Assembly (NCBI GenBank): GCA_964537685.1
Contig: CAZICM010000010.1
Span: 1 to 64,000 of the forward strand
Direction: 5' to 3'
Length of the DNA stretch: 64,000 nucleotides
From: CAZICM01 sp964537685
Lineage (GTDB): Bacteria; Myxococcota_A; Polyangia; Polyangiales; Polyangiaceae
This document shows, one piece after another, positions 36,123 to 45,800 of this stretch. Under the pieces are notes generated by a model. It worked only from the letters and a program-made list of their open reading frames with translations, did not search any database and was not told the origin of the DNA. The number at the start of each line of letters is the position of its first letter. Position 1 is the stretch's first letter. Position numbers and translations under genes: made by a program.

Positions 36123-37556
36123 ATGAACACAACTTCATTGTCTTTCGTTCCCTTTGCACGCGCGGCGATGGCGCTTTCATTTGCGGCATTTGTTTGCGCT
36201 GGATGCTCGCGGGAGCCGGACGCTCCGACACCCGCAACAGGTGATCAGCCAACCTCTCTGAAAGGCGCGGCGAGCACCACACCTCAAGCGAATTCGGCAG
36301 CGGCAGCCCAAAGCAGCGCGCCGGCCCAAGGCTCAGCGGCAGCCGCTCCATCCACTCCACCGAGTCCACCGAGCGCCCCGGCCGACAAGCTGAATGTGCT
36401 GGTGATCTCCGTCGATGCGATGCGCGCGGACATGCCATGGCTTGGCTACAGCCGCGCCATCGCGCCTGTGATGACGGAATTCGCCAAGAACGCGGTTTCG
36501 TATTCCCGCTTCTATTCCATCTCCTCGTACACATCGATGAGCCTTGGCGGCTTTCTCGCCGGCCGTTATCCCAGCGAAGTCGAGCGGAGCGGATACTTCT
36601 TCGGCAACTATCCCGACAGCGTTGTGATGTTTCCCGAACTGCTCCAAAAGGCGAATATCCGCACGCTTTCAGCTCAGGCTCATTTCTATTTCGACACCAA
36701 AGCGGGCTTTCGCCAGGGTTTTGATGTCTACAAGATGATCCCCGACATCTCGGCGGATAACACGACCGACAAGAACATCACGAGCCCGCAGCATCTCGCG
36801 CTCGCCAAGGAAATCCTTTCGGACAAGGCCAATTCGGGCGGCCAGTTCTTTTGCTGGTTTCACATGATGGATCCCCACGATGTGTACATGGGTCACGAAG
36901 GCACCACGAATTGGGGCAAAAAAGCGCGGGACAAATACGACGGCGAAATAGAATTCGCCGACAAACACATCGGCATGCTGCTCGATTTCGTGGGCCAGCA
37001 AGAGTGGGGCAAGCGCACGGCGGTCATCATCACCAGCGATCACGGCGAAGCATTTGGCGAGCACAAGATGTACAGGCACGGCTTTGAAGTCTGGGAAATC
37101 CTTGTGCATGTGCCGCTGATGATCCGGGCGCCCGGCATCACGCCGCGCAAGATCGATGTTCCGAGAAGCGGCATCGATTTGGCGCCGACCATCCTCGAGC
37201 TGATGGGAGCGCCGAAGGACGAATCGATGAGCGGAACCACCCTTGTTCCCGAGCTATTTGGGAAAGAGCCGCCTGTGCGAGATGTGATTGTCGATTTGCC
37301 CCGCACCAGCGACAACGATCGCCGCAGGGCTTTGATCCGCGGCAATTACAAGCTAATCGCGTATGGCGACGATCAGGGTTACGACCTCTTTGATATCATC
37401 GCCGATCCAGGCGAATCCAAGGATATCAAGCGCGATAAGGCCGACGTATTCGAGGAGATGAAGAAGGCTTACAAGGAAAAGAGCGCAACGATTAAGGACG
37501 TATGCCCGAAGATGACGGAAAAGCTTAAGGGCAAGTCCAAAGGCAAAAAATGCTGA
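36123..37556 (+). CDS. Sulfatase/alkaline-phosphatase-superfamily lipoprotein
   Basis: From the ATG at 36123 the 477-aa product has lipobox CAGC (Cys28), a 55-residue Ala/Ser/Pro linker and a sulfatase-fold domain. Metal ligands are visible as VLVISVDAMRAD (Asp98) and SDHGEAFGEH. The nucleophile region reads SSYTSMSLGGFLAGRYP (about 134-150) rather than CxPSR, so there is no formylglycine Cys; Thr137 or a neighbouring Ser could serve as nucleophile, as in phosphohydrolases of the superfamily. The C-terminus is Lys-rich. The substrate is unknown; it acts outside the inner membrane. The stop is one base from the stop of the convergent lipoprotein gene. Confidence 0.85.
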   Translation: MNTTSLSFVPFARAAMALSFAAFVCAGCSREPDAPTPATGDQPTSLKGAASTTPQANSAAAAQSSAPAQGSAAAAPSTPPSPPSAPADKLNVLVISVDAMRADMPWLGYSRAIAPVMTEFAKNAVSYSRFYSISSYTSMSLGGFLAGRYPSEVERSGYFFGNYPDSVVMFPELLQKANIRTLSAQAHFYFDTKAGFRQGFDVYKMIPDISADNTTDKNITSPQHLALAKEILSDKANSGGQFFCWFHMMDPHDVYMGHEGTTNWGKKARDKYDGEIEFADKHIGMLLDFVGQQEWGKRTAVIITSDHGEAFGEHKMYRHGFEVWEILVHVPLMIRAPGITPRKIDVPRSGIDLAPTILELMGAPKDESMSGTTLVPELFGKEPPVRDVIVDLPRTSDNDRRRALIRGNYKLIAYGDDQGYDLFDIIADPGESKDIKRDKADVFEEMKKAYKEKSATIKDVCPKMTEKLKGKSKGKKC

Positions 37557-37557
37557 T

Positions 37558-38556
37558 TTACTTGCTCTCTTCCCGTTCGATCTGAATCAAATCGTCCTCG
37601 CCTTCCGACCCTTTCCGCACCGTTACGCGGAAGCCGCTGCAGCCCAAATTCAGAATCGCCGGCGCCCGCGCCTGACCTTTGCAGGCCGGGTCTTCGGACA
37701 CATGCCGGCTAAATACGCGCTTCATGATATCCACAACGCGCGAGGCACCGCTCAAATGAGCAGCCTTGTCATCCACCGGAATTGCACGCCCCTTGAATGT
37801 TTCTTCCATACGCAGGAAAAGATCGGGCCCGCCGATTGTAACCAGCACGGGCTTTCCGTCCGCGCTCTGAATCAGCACAATTTCAAGCGTAGCCTGAAGC
37901 TCGAGCGGCCCTTCATCGGCCGCCACGGTGTACGGAAGCTCCATCAGCTTTGAACAGCGCCTCGCATAATTGGATGGCTCACCCGCCTCGGGTTCGCCGC
38001 AAATAGGCTGAGGAAGTGCAAGCCGAAAAGCGACAATCAGCTCATCCGGCGCTTGAATCAAAGGCTTAGACCACACGGCCGCATCCAGAAAGCGCCTTGT
38101 CCAATCCTCAATTTCGATGCGGACACGGCTTCGTTCCTTGGTGCGGAGCGAAAGCTTTTCGCCGAGTTCCACCGCACCGCGCAGGTCTTCTTCATCGTTG
38201 CGCTGATTTCTAAGCGTCCGGAGATTGGCAAGCGCTTCTTCGCTGTGAGGACCTTTGGGCAGCGTGCGCAAGTAGCTCTCAAGACCTGCGATGCTTCCGG
38301 TTTTCGCGCCGAAAAACACAGGCTCGGCCTGCTCGAAATAGCGCCTGACTTCGGCTTCAAACGCGCCTTGGGGAAAGCGTTCCAGATATCCCGCGGCCGC
38401 CGTAAGCCTCGCTTCAAATGTGCCGCCCAGCCGCGTGGCCCTGTAGGCGGCGTAGTCATCGGGAGGCGCCGTATACGAGGAAAGCGATCCGCATCCGAGA
38501 ACCGAAAACGACGCGAAAACCAATGCCCAATGCCTGTTATAGAGCGCGCGCTGCAT
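37558..38556 (-). CDS. Unknown lipoprotein
   Basis: The 332-aa product has lipobox VLGC (Cys22). Residues 30-150 are helical, with short TPR-like runs (YLERFPQGAFEAEVRRYFEQ); the second half is beta-rich with a few Cys. No family is recognised. The ATG lies two bases after the stop of the upstream Cys-rich gene, so it ends the mutY-side operon. It converges on the sulfatase-like gene with a single base between the stops. Confidence 0.8.
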   Translation of the reverse strand: MQRALYNRHWALVFASFSVLGCGSLSSYTAPPDDYAAYRATRLGGTFEARLTAAAGYLERFPQGAFEAEVRRYFEQAEPVFFGAKTGSIAGLESYLRTLPKGPHSEEALANLRTLRNQRNDEEDLRGAVELGEKLSLRTKERSRVRIEIEDWTRRFLDAAVWSKPLIQAPDELIVAFRLALPQPICGEPEAGEPSNYARRCSKLMELPYTVAADEGPLELQATLEIVLIQSADGKPVLVTIGGPDLFLRMEETFKGRAIPVDDKAAHLSGASRVVDIMKRVFSRHVSEDPACKGQARAPAILNLGCSGFRVTVRKGSEGEDDLIQIEREESK

Positions 38557-38558
38557 AT

Positions 38559-39029
38559 CTAAAACGCTCCTCCCAGGCCATTTTGAGAAGCACCGCCCGA
38601 CCCGCCCTGCCCTGCCCCGCCGGCTCCGGAAGCCACCGGCCTAGGCGGACAGAAATTGCATTCCGTCGGAACGGTAGGCACCAAATCCGACATAAAACGC
38701 CGGTAATTATCGCAATCCGAGGCTTCGAGCGCGTTCAGGCACACTTCGCCGTCATGCACCAAAGGCAGGCAGTCATCGGGAAACGACGTTTGGTTGGGCG
38801 CGAAATCGCAGGCTCTTTCACAGGCGGATGTGCTGATGGAACAGCTTTGGCACTTTTCGCAGTCGATCGATTCCTTTGCGGAAAAGAATTTTTGAGCGTC
38901 GAGCTCCTGCAAAGTTTCGCCGCAGCTTCCAATATCGCCGGCCACAGGAGCGGCGACGAAGGCCATCAGAATAAAGGCCAAACGGGCTACTTCTACAGCC
39001 TTTGCTCCCCTCAAGACACGCTCGCTCAT
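38559..39029 (-). CDS. Secreted Cys-rich protein with Gly-rich tail
   Basis: The 156-aa product has a signal peptide (residues 1-31, ending near VAGD), a 100-residue domain with about 13 cysteines (CEKCQSC, ACERACDF, CNFCPPR), and a C-terminal GGAGQGGSGGASQNGLGGAF tail. The cysteine pairs suggest disulfides in the periplasm or outside. The start overlaps the upstream stop by ATGA. No family is recognised. Confidence 0.75.
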   Translation of the reverse strand: MSERVLRGAKAVEVARLAFILMAFVAAPVAGDIGSCGETLQELDAQKFFSAKESIDCEKCQSCSISTSACERACDFAPNQTSFPDDCLPLVHDGEVCLNALEASDCDNYRRFMSDLVPTVPTECNFCPPRPVASGAGGAGQGGSGGASQNGLGGAF

Positions 39030-39688
39030 GGCAATATCTCGTGATCGATCATCAAGCCGATTTGCCCTGAAAGCACGGGATATACGGCGTATCTCACTTC
39101 AGTCGTGCCCGCTCCGTAAAATAGATTGCCAACAAGTTCGCCGTAGACCGCGACTTTCGCCGTCAAAAAATATCCCGCCGCACCTGCAAGCTCGGCTCCT
39201 ACGCCCGCATCGGGCGAAAGAATGATGGCCGGACCCGCCCGCCCATAAGCCAATACGCGATAGGGGCCTCGATAAACAGCCGTATAGGCCGGTGTCAGCA
39301 CCTGCTGCGACACACCCGAGAGCGCAAACGAAAGATGCAGCGACGCGCCATGCTGCAAGCCGTTGGGCGAACCAAATGAAAGCGCCGCTCCCATGTCGAA
39401 ATAGCCCGATGTGAGCGATACCGACTCGGGCGTGCCGCCAAGCTGCGTCGAGAGCCGATAAGGATTGTTAAATCGAAAACCCGTTCCAAAACCGAGCGTT
39501 CCAACGAAACGGAAATAGCCTTGGGGAGGCGCCGAGAAGAATTGAAATGCCTGCTCGGGCGAAAGCTTGCGCGGAGGCTCGGTGCCAACCCAAGCCGGCT
39601 CCTGAGCCGATGCAGGAAACGCGAACAGCCCGAACGCCGCGCAAAGCGCAAAGCGCGTTCCAGTCCAGGCATGGGCGCGGGATAGCAT
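39026..39688 (-). CDS. Small outer-membrane beta-barrel-like protein
   Basis: From the ATG at 39688 the 220-aa product has a signal peptide ending near ASAQEP. The body alternates aromatic and small residues (GYFRFVGTLGFGTGFRF, AYTAVYRGPYRVLAYGRAG) as in short outer-membrane barrels, and ends with a strand-like segment before the stop. The longer open frame up to 39871 overlaps mutY and is not supported. It is likely an OmpW- or opacity-like porin-type protein; this is inference from the strand pattern. Confidence 0.75.
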   Translation of the reverse strand: MLSRAHAWTGTRFALCAAFGLFAFPASAQEPAWVGTEPPRKLSPEQAFQFFSAPPQGYFRFVGTLGFGTGFRFNNPYRLSTQLGGTPESVSLTSGYFDMGAALSFGSPNGLQHGASLHLSFALSGVSQQVLTPAYTAVYRGPYRVLAYGRAGPAIILSPDAGVGAELAGAAGYFLTAKVAVYGELVGNLFYGAGTTEVRYAVYPVLSGQIGLMIDHEILP

Positions 39689-39737
39689 TCCAATTGGCCT
39701 TCTACCGCGATGCCGGGCAAGGCCGCATCTGCAATCT

Positions 39738-40868
39738 TCAAATCGCAATCCCTCTGGCTTTCGCGGCCTCCAATACCTTGCGCGCCAGCTTTGAAACACC
39801 GCCTTCCAGTGTTCCCGGACAAGACCAAGACGCTCGCTCGTAAGGCTCGTTTGTAAGCCCTCGCATCTCAAAGCGTTCGCCCGCGCGCCCCGAAGCCACG
39901 TTTACAACCAGCTCGCGGTGAGTGAGCACATGCCGCACTTGGCCCATTTCATCGGGTTTCTGATGTCCCAGCGCGATGCCCAGCTTCCTAAACCCCACAA
40001 GCCCTTCCTCGAGCGAAGCGGCTTCGATCATCGGCGGTTCCCACATCCCGCCGAACAGACCCCCTTCACGCCGCCTCATCAAGAGCACATCCGAACCATG
40101 CCACAACACCAGCGAAACCATCGAAACCGTGGGGACGCCGGCTTTCTCGCCTACCACGGGCAAATCCCTCTGTTTGCCCTTCTCAAACGCGGTGCACAAA
40201 TGCCTCGCCGGACACAAGAGACAATGAGGATCTTTGGGCGTGCACACCGTCGCCCCGAGCTCCATCAGCGCCTCATTGAATTGCCCAGGTTTATCCTTTG
40301 GAACAAGCCTCGCGGCGATCGCCCAAATCTTCTTCGACCCCACCGAACCGCGAATATCGTCTTCAACGCCAAAGAGCCTCGCGAGCACACGCGAAACATT
40401 TCCATCTACGAGCGGCTCCACCTTCCCAAAAGCCATGCTTGCGATCGCGCCGGCCGTATACGGGCCAATTCCAGGCAGCGTCCGCAGCTCTAAAGCTTCC
40501 GCGGGAAGCGTGCCTCCGTAGCGTTTTACAACTTCGCCCGCCGCCGCATGAAGCTCTCTTGCCCTGCGGTAATACCCAAGCCCACTCCATAGATGGAGCA
40601 CTTCATCCAGGCTCGCCGAAGCGAGAGATTGAGCATTGGGAAAGCGCTTTAGAAACTTTTCAAAATACGGAATCACCGTGTCCACACGGGTTTGCTGCAG
40701 CATCACTTCGCTCAGCCAAACCTCGTAAGGATCGCGGTGTTTCTTGCGCCAAGGCAGATCGCGCGCGCTCTTTTCAAACCAGGCACACAGCGTCTCGGCA
40801 ATCGTCCGATCGCGTTCGCCGGGTTGGATTTGCGTGTCCGCGCTTTGTTTTTCGCCCTTCGATTTCAT
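39738..40868 (-). CDS. mutY: A/G-specific adenine DNA glycosylase
   Basis: MutY removes adenine mispaired with 8-oxoguanine. The 376-aa product starts at ATG 40868 (a longer frame adds an unlikely N-terminus). It shows SEVMLQQT with catalytic Glu54, LPGIGPYTAGAIASMAF (helix-hairpin-helix), VDGNVSR with Asp155, and [4Fe-4S] ligands C209, C216, C219 and C225. The C-terminal NUDIX-like domain that recognises 8-oxoG is present (about 245-370). It is divergent from the lipoprotein at 41004. Confidence 0.97.
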   Translation of the reverse strand: MKSKGEKQSADTQIQPGERDRTIAETLCAWFEKSARDLPWRKKHRDPYEVWLSEVMLQQTRVDTVIPYFEKFLKRFPNAQSLASASLDEVLHLWSGLGYYRRARELHAAAGEVVKRYGGTLPAEALELRTLPGIGPYTAGAIASMAFGKVEPLVDGNVSRVLARLFGVEDDIRGSVGSKKIWAIAARLVPKDKPGQFNEALMELGATVCTPKDPHCLLCPARHLCTAFEKGKQRDLPVVGEKAGVPTVSMVSLVLWHGSDVLLMRRREGGLFGGMWEPPMIEAASLEEGLVGFRKLGIALGHQKPDEMGQVRHVLTHRELVVNVASGRAGERFEMRGLTNEPYERASWSCPGTLEGGVSKLARKVLEAAKARGIAI

Positions 40869-41003
40869 TGAAATAACGCTCTTCGCCAATCGGCCCAACA
40901 GCAAAGCCTCGGCTCTCCAATACAACAGAATGGATCGATCCCACGCATGTTTAAACACGCCGATTTTTCGACAGGAGCCATTTGAGGGCGTACACGAACA
41001 GGC

Positions 41004-41684
41004 GTGCGCGTCGCAAAGCCTTTGGTTTTTGGCTTTTTGCTGCTGTCATCCGGCTGTGAATCGCGGGAGCGGCCTTGGGATAAACCTCTGCCCGCAAACG
41101 CGCCGCCCGCTGTATTTACGCAAAACGCAGGGCTTTTAGCGGCGGATGGCGGAAGCGGGACGGGCAGCGATGGGGGCGAACGTTTGGACGGCGGAGAGCA
41201 GGACGCCGATGCGGCGGCTGACTTGACGGGGCCGGCCGAACCTGTCCGCGTTGGAGGGCCGTGGGTTCGCTGTTATGGGAACTTCAAGCCTTCGGGCGAC
41301 CCCATAAAAGATGTGACGCGGCTTGGGCTTTTATGCGGCCCAGTCAATGGAATGCGAAGGCTTTTCGATCAGGCTTGGGTTGGGCGCGTCGCCGAAGGCG
41401 AAGCCCCGGTAGTCGAAAGCTTTCAGGTAAAGCGCGGTGAATGCTTTAGGATTTTCGCGGCATCGGAAACGCCCATCCGCGATCTCAATATCGCTGTTAA
41501 AAGCAGCAGAGATGCGACAATCGCAACCGATCACGGAGAGGATGGCTGGCCAATCGTTCAACCGGATCGGCCATTTTGCATGCTCTTTGACGACACCTTA
41601 AGAACAGAGATTTGGGCGCAGCGCGGCCAAGGTCGCTTTGCCGCTGAAGTGTGGGTTCTGCCGATCAAAAAGAGCCCTGATTGA
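41004..41684 (+). CDS. Small lipoprotein of unknown function
   Basis: The 226-aa product starts at a GTG and has lipobox SSGC (Cys18). A Gly/Asp-rich linker (about 45-75) precedes a beta-rich domain of about 150 residues with WVRCYGNF, GECFRIFAASE and FCMLFDD, containing three or four Cys. No family is recognised. It is probably a periplasmic or outer-membrane protein. Confidence 0.75.
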   Translation: MRVAKPLVFGFLLLSSGCESRERPWDKPLPANAPPAVFTQNAGLLAADGGSGTGSDGGERLDGGEQDADAAADLTGPAEPVRVGGPWVRCYGNFKPSGDPIKDVTRLGLLCGPVNGMRRLFDQAWVGRVAEGEAPVVESFQVKRGECFRIFAASETPIRDLNIAVKSSRDATIATDHGEDGWPIVQPDRPFCMLFDDTLRTEIWAQRGQGRFAAEVWVLPIKKSPD

Positions 41685-41716
41685 CGTGAGGCCGGCACAC
41701 CGCTACGCACTGAAAA

Positions 41717-42220
41717 ATGGCTGAAGATCATGATGGACCTCCTCATCACGCTGGAGAGGACGATGACCGGGACGATCGCGGCGACGGAGAGCGGAAGCGC
41801 TTATTTGAGCGCGCGATTCCTGAACTCTTAAAACGCGCGGTCGAAAAAGCCGTTGAAACGGGCGTTGGAAAACTGAGCGAAGGCCCTGAAAACCTGAGGC
41901 AGCTCGTCAGCGAGATGAAACTGCCGAAAGAAGTTCTGCACTATCTCTACACGCAAATCGATGACACCAAAGGCGGGCTTTACCGCGTCGTCGCGAAGGA
42001 GATCCGTGACTTTCTCGATCGCACGCAGTTTGCGGATGAGATTACCAAGGCGCTGACGAAGCTTTCGTTTGAGATCAAGACGGAAATCCGCTTCGTTCCC
42101 AACGATGCGGCACCGCAAAAGCCGCGCCAGGGCGAGGAAGACGCGAAAAGCGAAGGCCCGGGCAATCTTCCGAAGCCCGAAGTTTCAACGTCCGTATCGG
42201 TCAAGGATCGGAGCAAATAA
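41717..42220 (+). CDS. Unknown charged cytoplasmic protein
   Basis: The 167-aa product has an acidic, His/Asp-rich N-terminus (1-25), a helical core with KLPKEVLHYLYTQIDDTKGGLYRVVAKEI, and a Pro/Glu-rich tail. It has no signal peptide. The core looks like a conserved helical domain, which I cannot name. It follows the lipoprotein by 32 bp and precedes the zinc-ribbon gene by 56 bp. Confidence 0.72.
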   Translation: MAEDHDGPPHHAGEDDDRDDRGDGERKRLFERAIPELLKRAVEKAVETGVGKLSEGPENLRQLVSEMKLPKEVLHYLYTQIDDTKGGLYRVVAKEIRDFLDRTQFADEITKALTKLSFEIKTEIRFVPNDAAPQKPRQGEEDAKSEGPGNLPKPEVSTSVSVKDRSK

Positions 42221-42276
42221 ACCCATCTCAAAATGGCGATTCCTGCGTGGGGAGGCAGGATCGCGCGCGAGGATAT

Positions 42277-42786
42277 GTGGCAACGCAGAAGCCGAGAACA
42301 GGCGGAGAAATCGACGCCTACTGTACAAAGTGCAAGCTGGATCTAGGCCATCGCATCATCGCGATGGTCGGCGATGAAATAAAAAAGGTCGAATGCCGGA
42401 CTTGCGGCTCGCATCATCTGTACCGGCGGCCCAAGAGCCAGCGCGAAGAGCGGGCGCGAATCCTCGAGGCCAAGCCTACGCTTGGAAGCGCGTCAACAAG
42501 CGGCGGCACGGCCAAGACGGCCGCCCCCCGCACCAATTCCGAGCGTGTGCGAGCCGCGGAAAAAGCCGAGCGCGATCAATTGACGGCCTGGGAGAAGGCC
42601 ATCGCAGGCCAGCCCGCATCGGCCTTTAAGCCTTTTCGAATTACGCTCACATTGGCCGAAGGCGAGCTCGTCCGGCATTCCAAATTCGGCGACGGCGTCG
42701 TCGCAAAAGTCATCGACAAAGGCAAAGTCGAGATTCTGTTTCAGGATGGCCCGCGAACGATGGCACACGGGCAGCAGCCCACCTAA
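42277..42786 (+). CDS. Zinc-ribbon protein with C-terminal CarD-like-size beta domain
   Basis: A GTG at 42277 with GAGG just upstream gives 169 aa; a GTG at 42247 would add ten residues. The N-terminus has CxKC and CRTCG pairs, a zinc ribbon. A Lys/Arg/Ala linker follows, then LAEGELVRHSKFGDGVVAKVIDKGKVEILFQDGPR, a small SH3-like beta barrel often found in bacterial regulators of this kind. It probably binds nucleic acid or protein. It ends 21 bp from the convergent dnaE stop. Confidence 0.75.
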   Translation: MATQKPRTGGEIDAYCTKCKLDLGHRIIAMVGDEIKKVECRTCGSHHLYRRPKSQREERARILEAKPTLGSASTSGGTAKTAAPRTNSERVRAAEKAERDQLTAWEKAIAGQPASAFKPFRITLTLAEGELVRHSKFGDGVVAKVIDKGKVEILFQDGPRTMAHGQQPT

Positions 42787-42806
42787 AATCCTTAAAATTA
42801 AAGCCT

Positions 42807-45800
42807 TTAGCGCAACTCGACGACCTGCTCTCCAAACAGCTTTTCAAGCTTGGCCAGCATCGCATCGCTGGGCTCGACCCTGTCACGCAAGGCCAAAACC
42901 GCCTCGGCGCCCTCTTCAGTTTGAATAATCAATTGCACCGGACATCCTGCAGGACCTATCGATCCCCGCAGCACATCATTGAGTTTGCCCATCTGTTCGC
43001 GCTTGGTGCGCCTAGCGTTCAAGCGAATCAAAAGACCGCGGGTTTCCCTCAAAATTGCTTCAGACAGCGGCACCGCCTCATCCAGCATCAGCGTCGGCTC
43101 CCGCGCGGGCGCGTCCACATCCTCGCTGCCTTCATCCACAACAGGAAAGCTCACCTTGCCCGTGATGAGCATCGGTTCACCGCTCGTTAAAAAGCGGCCA
43201 TAGGCATCGATTTGCTGCTGGCGAACTTTGACTTCAACCCTTCCGCTCCGATCTTCAAGCGTAAAAAAGGCTATTTTCCCGCCGCTTCCTCCCTTAAAAA
43301 TCTTCTCGCGATAGCCCTCGACCATCCCGCCCACGCGCACCTTCGACCATGCGTCCATGCCCGAAAGCGCTCCGACCGGAGCTAGATCGAAACGGCCCAA
43401 ATCGGCTCCATAGCGATCGAGCGGATGGCCCGAAACATAGAAACCCAGCGACTGCTTCTCGCGGTTCAGCGTGTCGAGAAAATCCCAGGGCTCACAGTGC
43501 AGATAATCGGCGAGCCGGGTGTCATCTTCCTTGGGAGCGGCTTTTTTGAAGAGCCCAAAGAGATCGGTCTGCCCGCCTTCCCTATCGCGGCTTGCCCTTC
43601 GCGAACGCTCCAGCGCCCGATCGATCGACGCAAATGCCCTGGCCCGGGACACGCCTCGCAGCGCCAGCGTTGCATCGAACGCGCCGCATTGAACGAGCGC
43701 CTCGAGTGCGCCCTTATTGACGCGGCGGGAATCCACGCGCTCCGCAAAATCAAAAAGATCGGCAAAGGCACCTCCCTCTTTGCGGGCTTCGAGAACGGCT
43801 TCCAGCGCGGCCTCGCCGATTCCCCGGATTGCGCCTAGCCCAAAGCGAATTTTAGGATTGAGAGGATCTTTGATACGCCCTGCGCCCCTTCGCGCGGACG
43901 CGGCTCCTGCCCTTTTATTTGCGCCCGGCGACGAGGCCGAAGGTGCCGCCGGCTCGTAAACCACGGTGAAATCGACTTTGGATTCATTGATTTCAGGCGG
44001 CAAAATCTCCACGCCCCAGTTCCGCCCTTCGGCAATAATCCTCACGACTTTATCGATCTTGTCGCGATCGGCCGTCATCAGCGCACACAGAAACTCAACC
44101 GGGTAGTGCGCCTTCATATAAGCCGTTTGATAAGTGAGCAGCGCGTAGGCGGCCGAATGGCTTTTATTGAAGCCATAGCCCGCAAAGTACTCGAGCAGCC
44201 CGAAGATCCGCTCTGCGTCTTCCTTGGCGACCCCATTTTGCAGTGCACCATCGACAAAGGTGGCCTTCTGCTTGGCCATCTCCTCGGGCTTCTTTTTGCC
44301 CATCGCGCGCCTGAGCAAGTCGGCGCCGCCGAGCGTATAACCCGACAGTTTCTGCGCGATCTGCATGACCTGCTCCTGGTAAACGATGACGCCGTAGGTG
44401 GGCTTCAAGAGGTCGTCCACAAGCGCATGCATCTTCTCGATTGGCTTTCGGCCATGCTTGCAGTCGATAAAATCCTTCACCATACCGGTGCCCAGCGGGC
44501 CGGGCCGGTACAGCGCCACAGCCGCAATAATGTCTTCAAAGGCATCGGGTTTTAGGTCTTTGAAGAGTTGCTGCATGCCGCTCGACTCGAGCTGAAACAC
44601 ACCCGTCGTTTCGCCTGACTGCAGCAGCGCGTACGTTGGCGGATCGGCAAGCGGAATCTTGCTGATATCGAACTTCCGCGGCGCTCCCAGTTGCCCCGTG
44701 TGATCGGGCCTCTTGTTGATGAGCTGAACGGCGAGATCGATAACCGTCAGGGTTTTCAGGCCCAAAAAGTCGAATTTAACAAGGCCGGCCAGCTCAACAT
44801 CGTCCTTGTAGTACTGCGTAACGATCTGATCGCCGTTGGTAAAACAAGGCACATGTTCCCACAGCGGCCCTTCGCTGATCACCACGCCCGCCGCGTGCAT
44901 GCCAGCGTGCCTGGTGAGCCCCTCTAATTTCTGCCCCTGATTGAGCAGCTCGGCGATCGTCGGATCGCTTTCTTTCAAGGCTTTTAGCTTAGGTTCAACC
45001 GTCAGCGCCTCGGGGATTGTGTACATCTGCCCGGGGCCTTTTTGAGGGATGAGGCTTGCGATTTTCTGCGCCTCGTTCGGCGGCATTCCCATCGCGCGCC
45101 CCACGTCTTTAATCACGCTGCGCGCCTTGAGTTCATGAAAGGTCGCAATCTGTCCGACCGAGCTTTTTCCGTAGCGGCCAGCCACATACGCAATCACTTC
45201 ATCGCGGCGATCCATGCAAAAATCGACATCGAAGTCGGGCATGCTTACGCGCTCTGGATTGAGAAAGCGCTCGAACAGAAGCCCATAGGGAATGGGATCG
45301 AGATCCGTAATTCTCAAGGCATACGCGACAAGCGATCCGGCCCCCGAACCGCGTCCAGGCCCAACGGGAATGCCCTTGGTTTTGGCGTGCCGTATAAAAT
45401 CCCAAACGATAAGAAAGTAGCCTGGAAAGCCCATTTGCACGATGACATCGAGCTCAATTTCCAGCCTGGCGGCGTACGCGTTTTCATCAATTGTTTCGCC
45501 GCGTTCCAACGACTCTTGAAAGCGTTCCTTTAAACCTTCGCGGGCCGCATGCCGGAAATAGGACGCCGTGTCATAGCCCTCCGGCAGTTGAAACTTGGGC
45601 AGCATCGGCTTGCCCAGCGTGAGCTTCAGCCCCTTACATCGCTCGGCGATTTCAAGCGTGTTCGACAGCGCCTCCGGCACATCCCGAAATACATGCGCCA
45701 TCTCCTCGGCCGACTTGAGAAACATCTCATAGCTGCCGTGATGCGCCGAAAGCGAATCGGCAAACGAGCGGTTCGACGCGATACACGACAAGTAAAGCTG

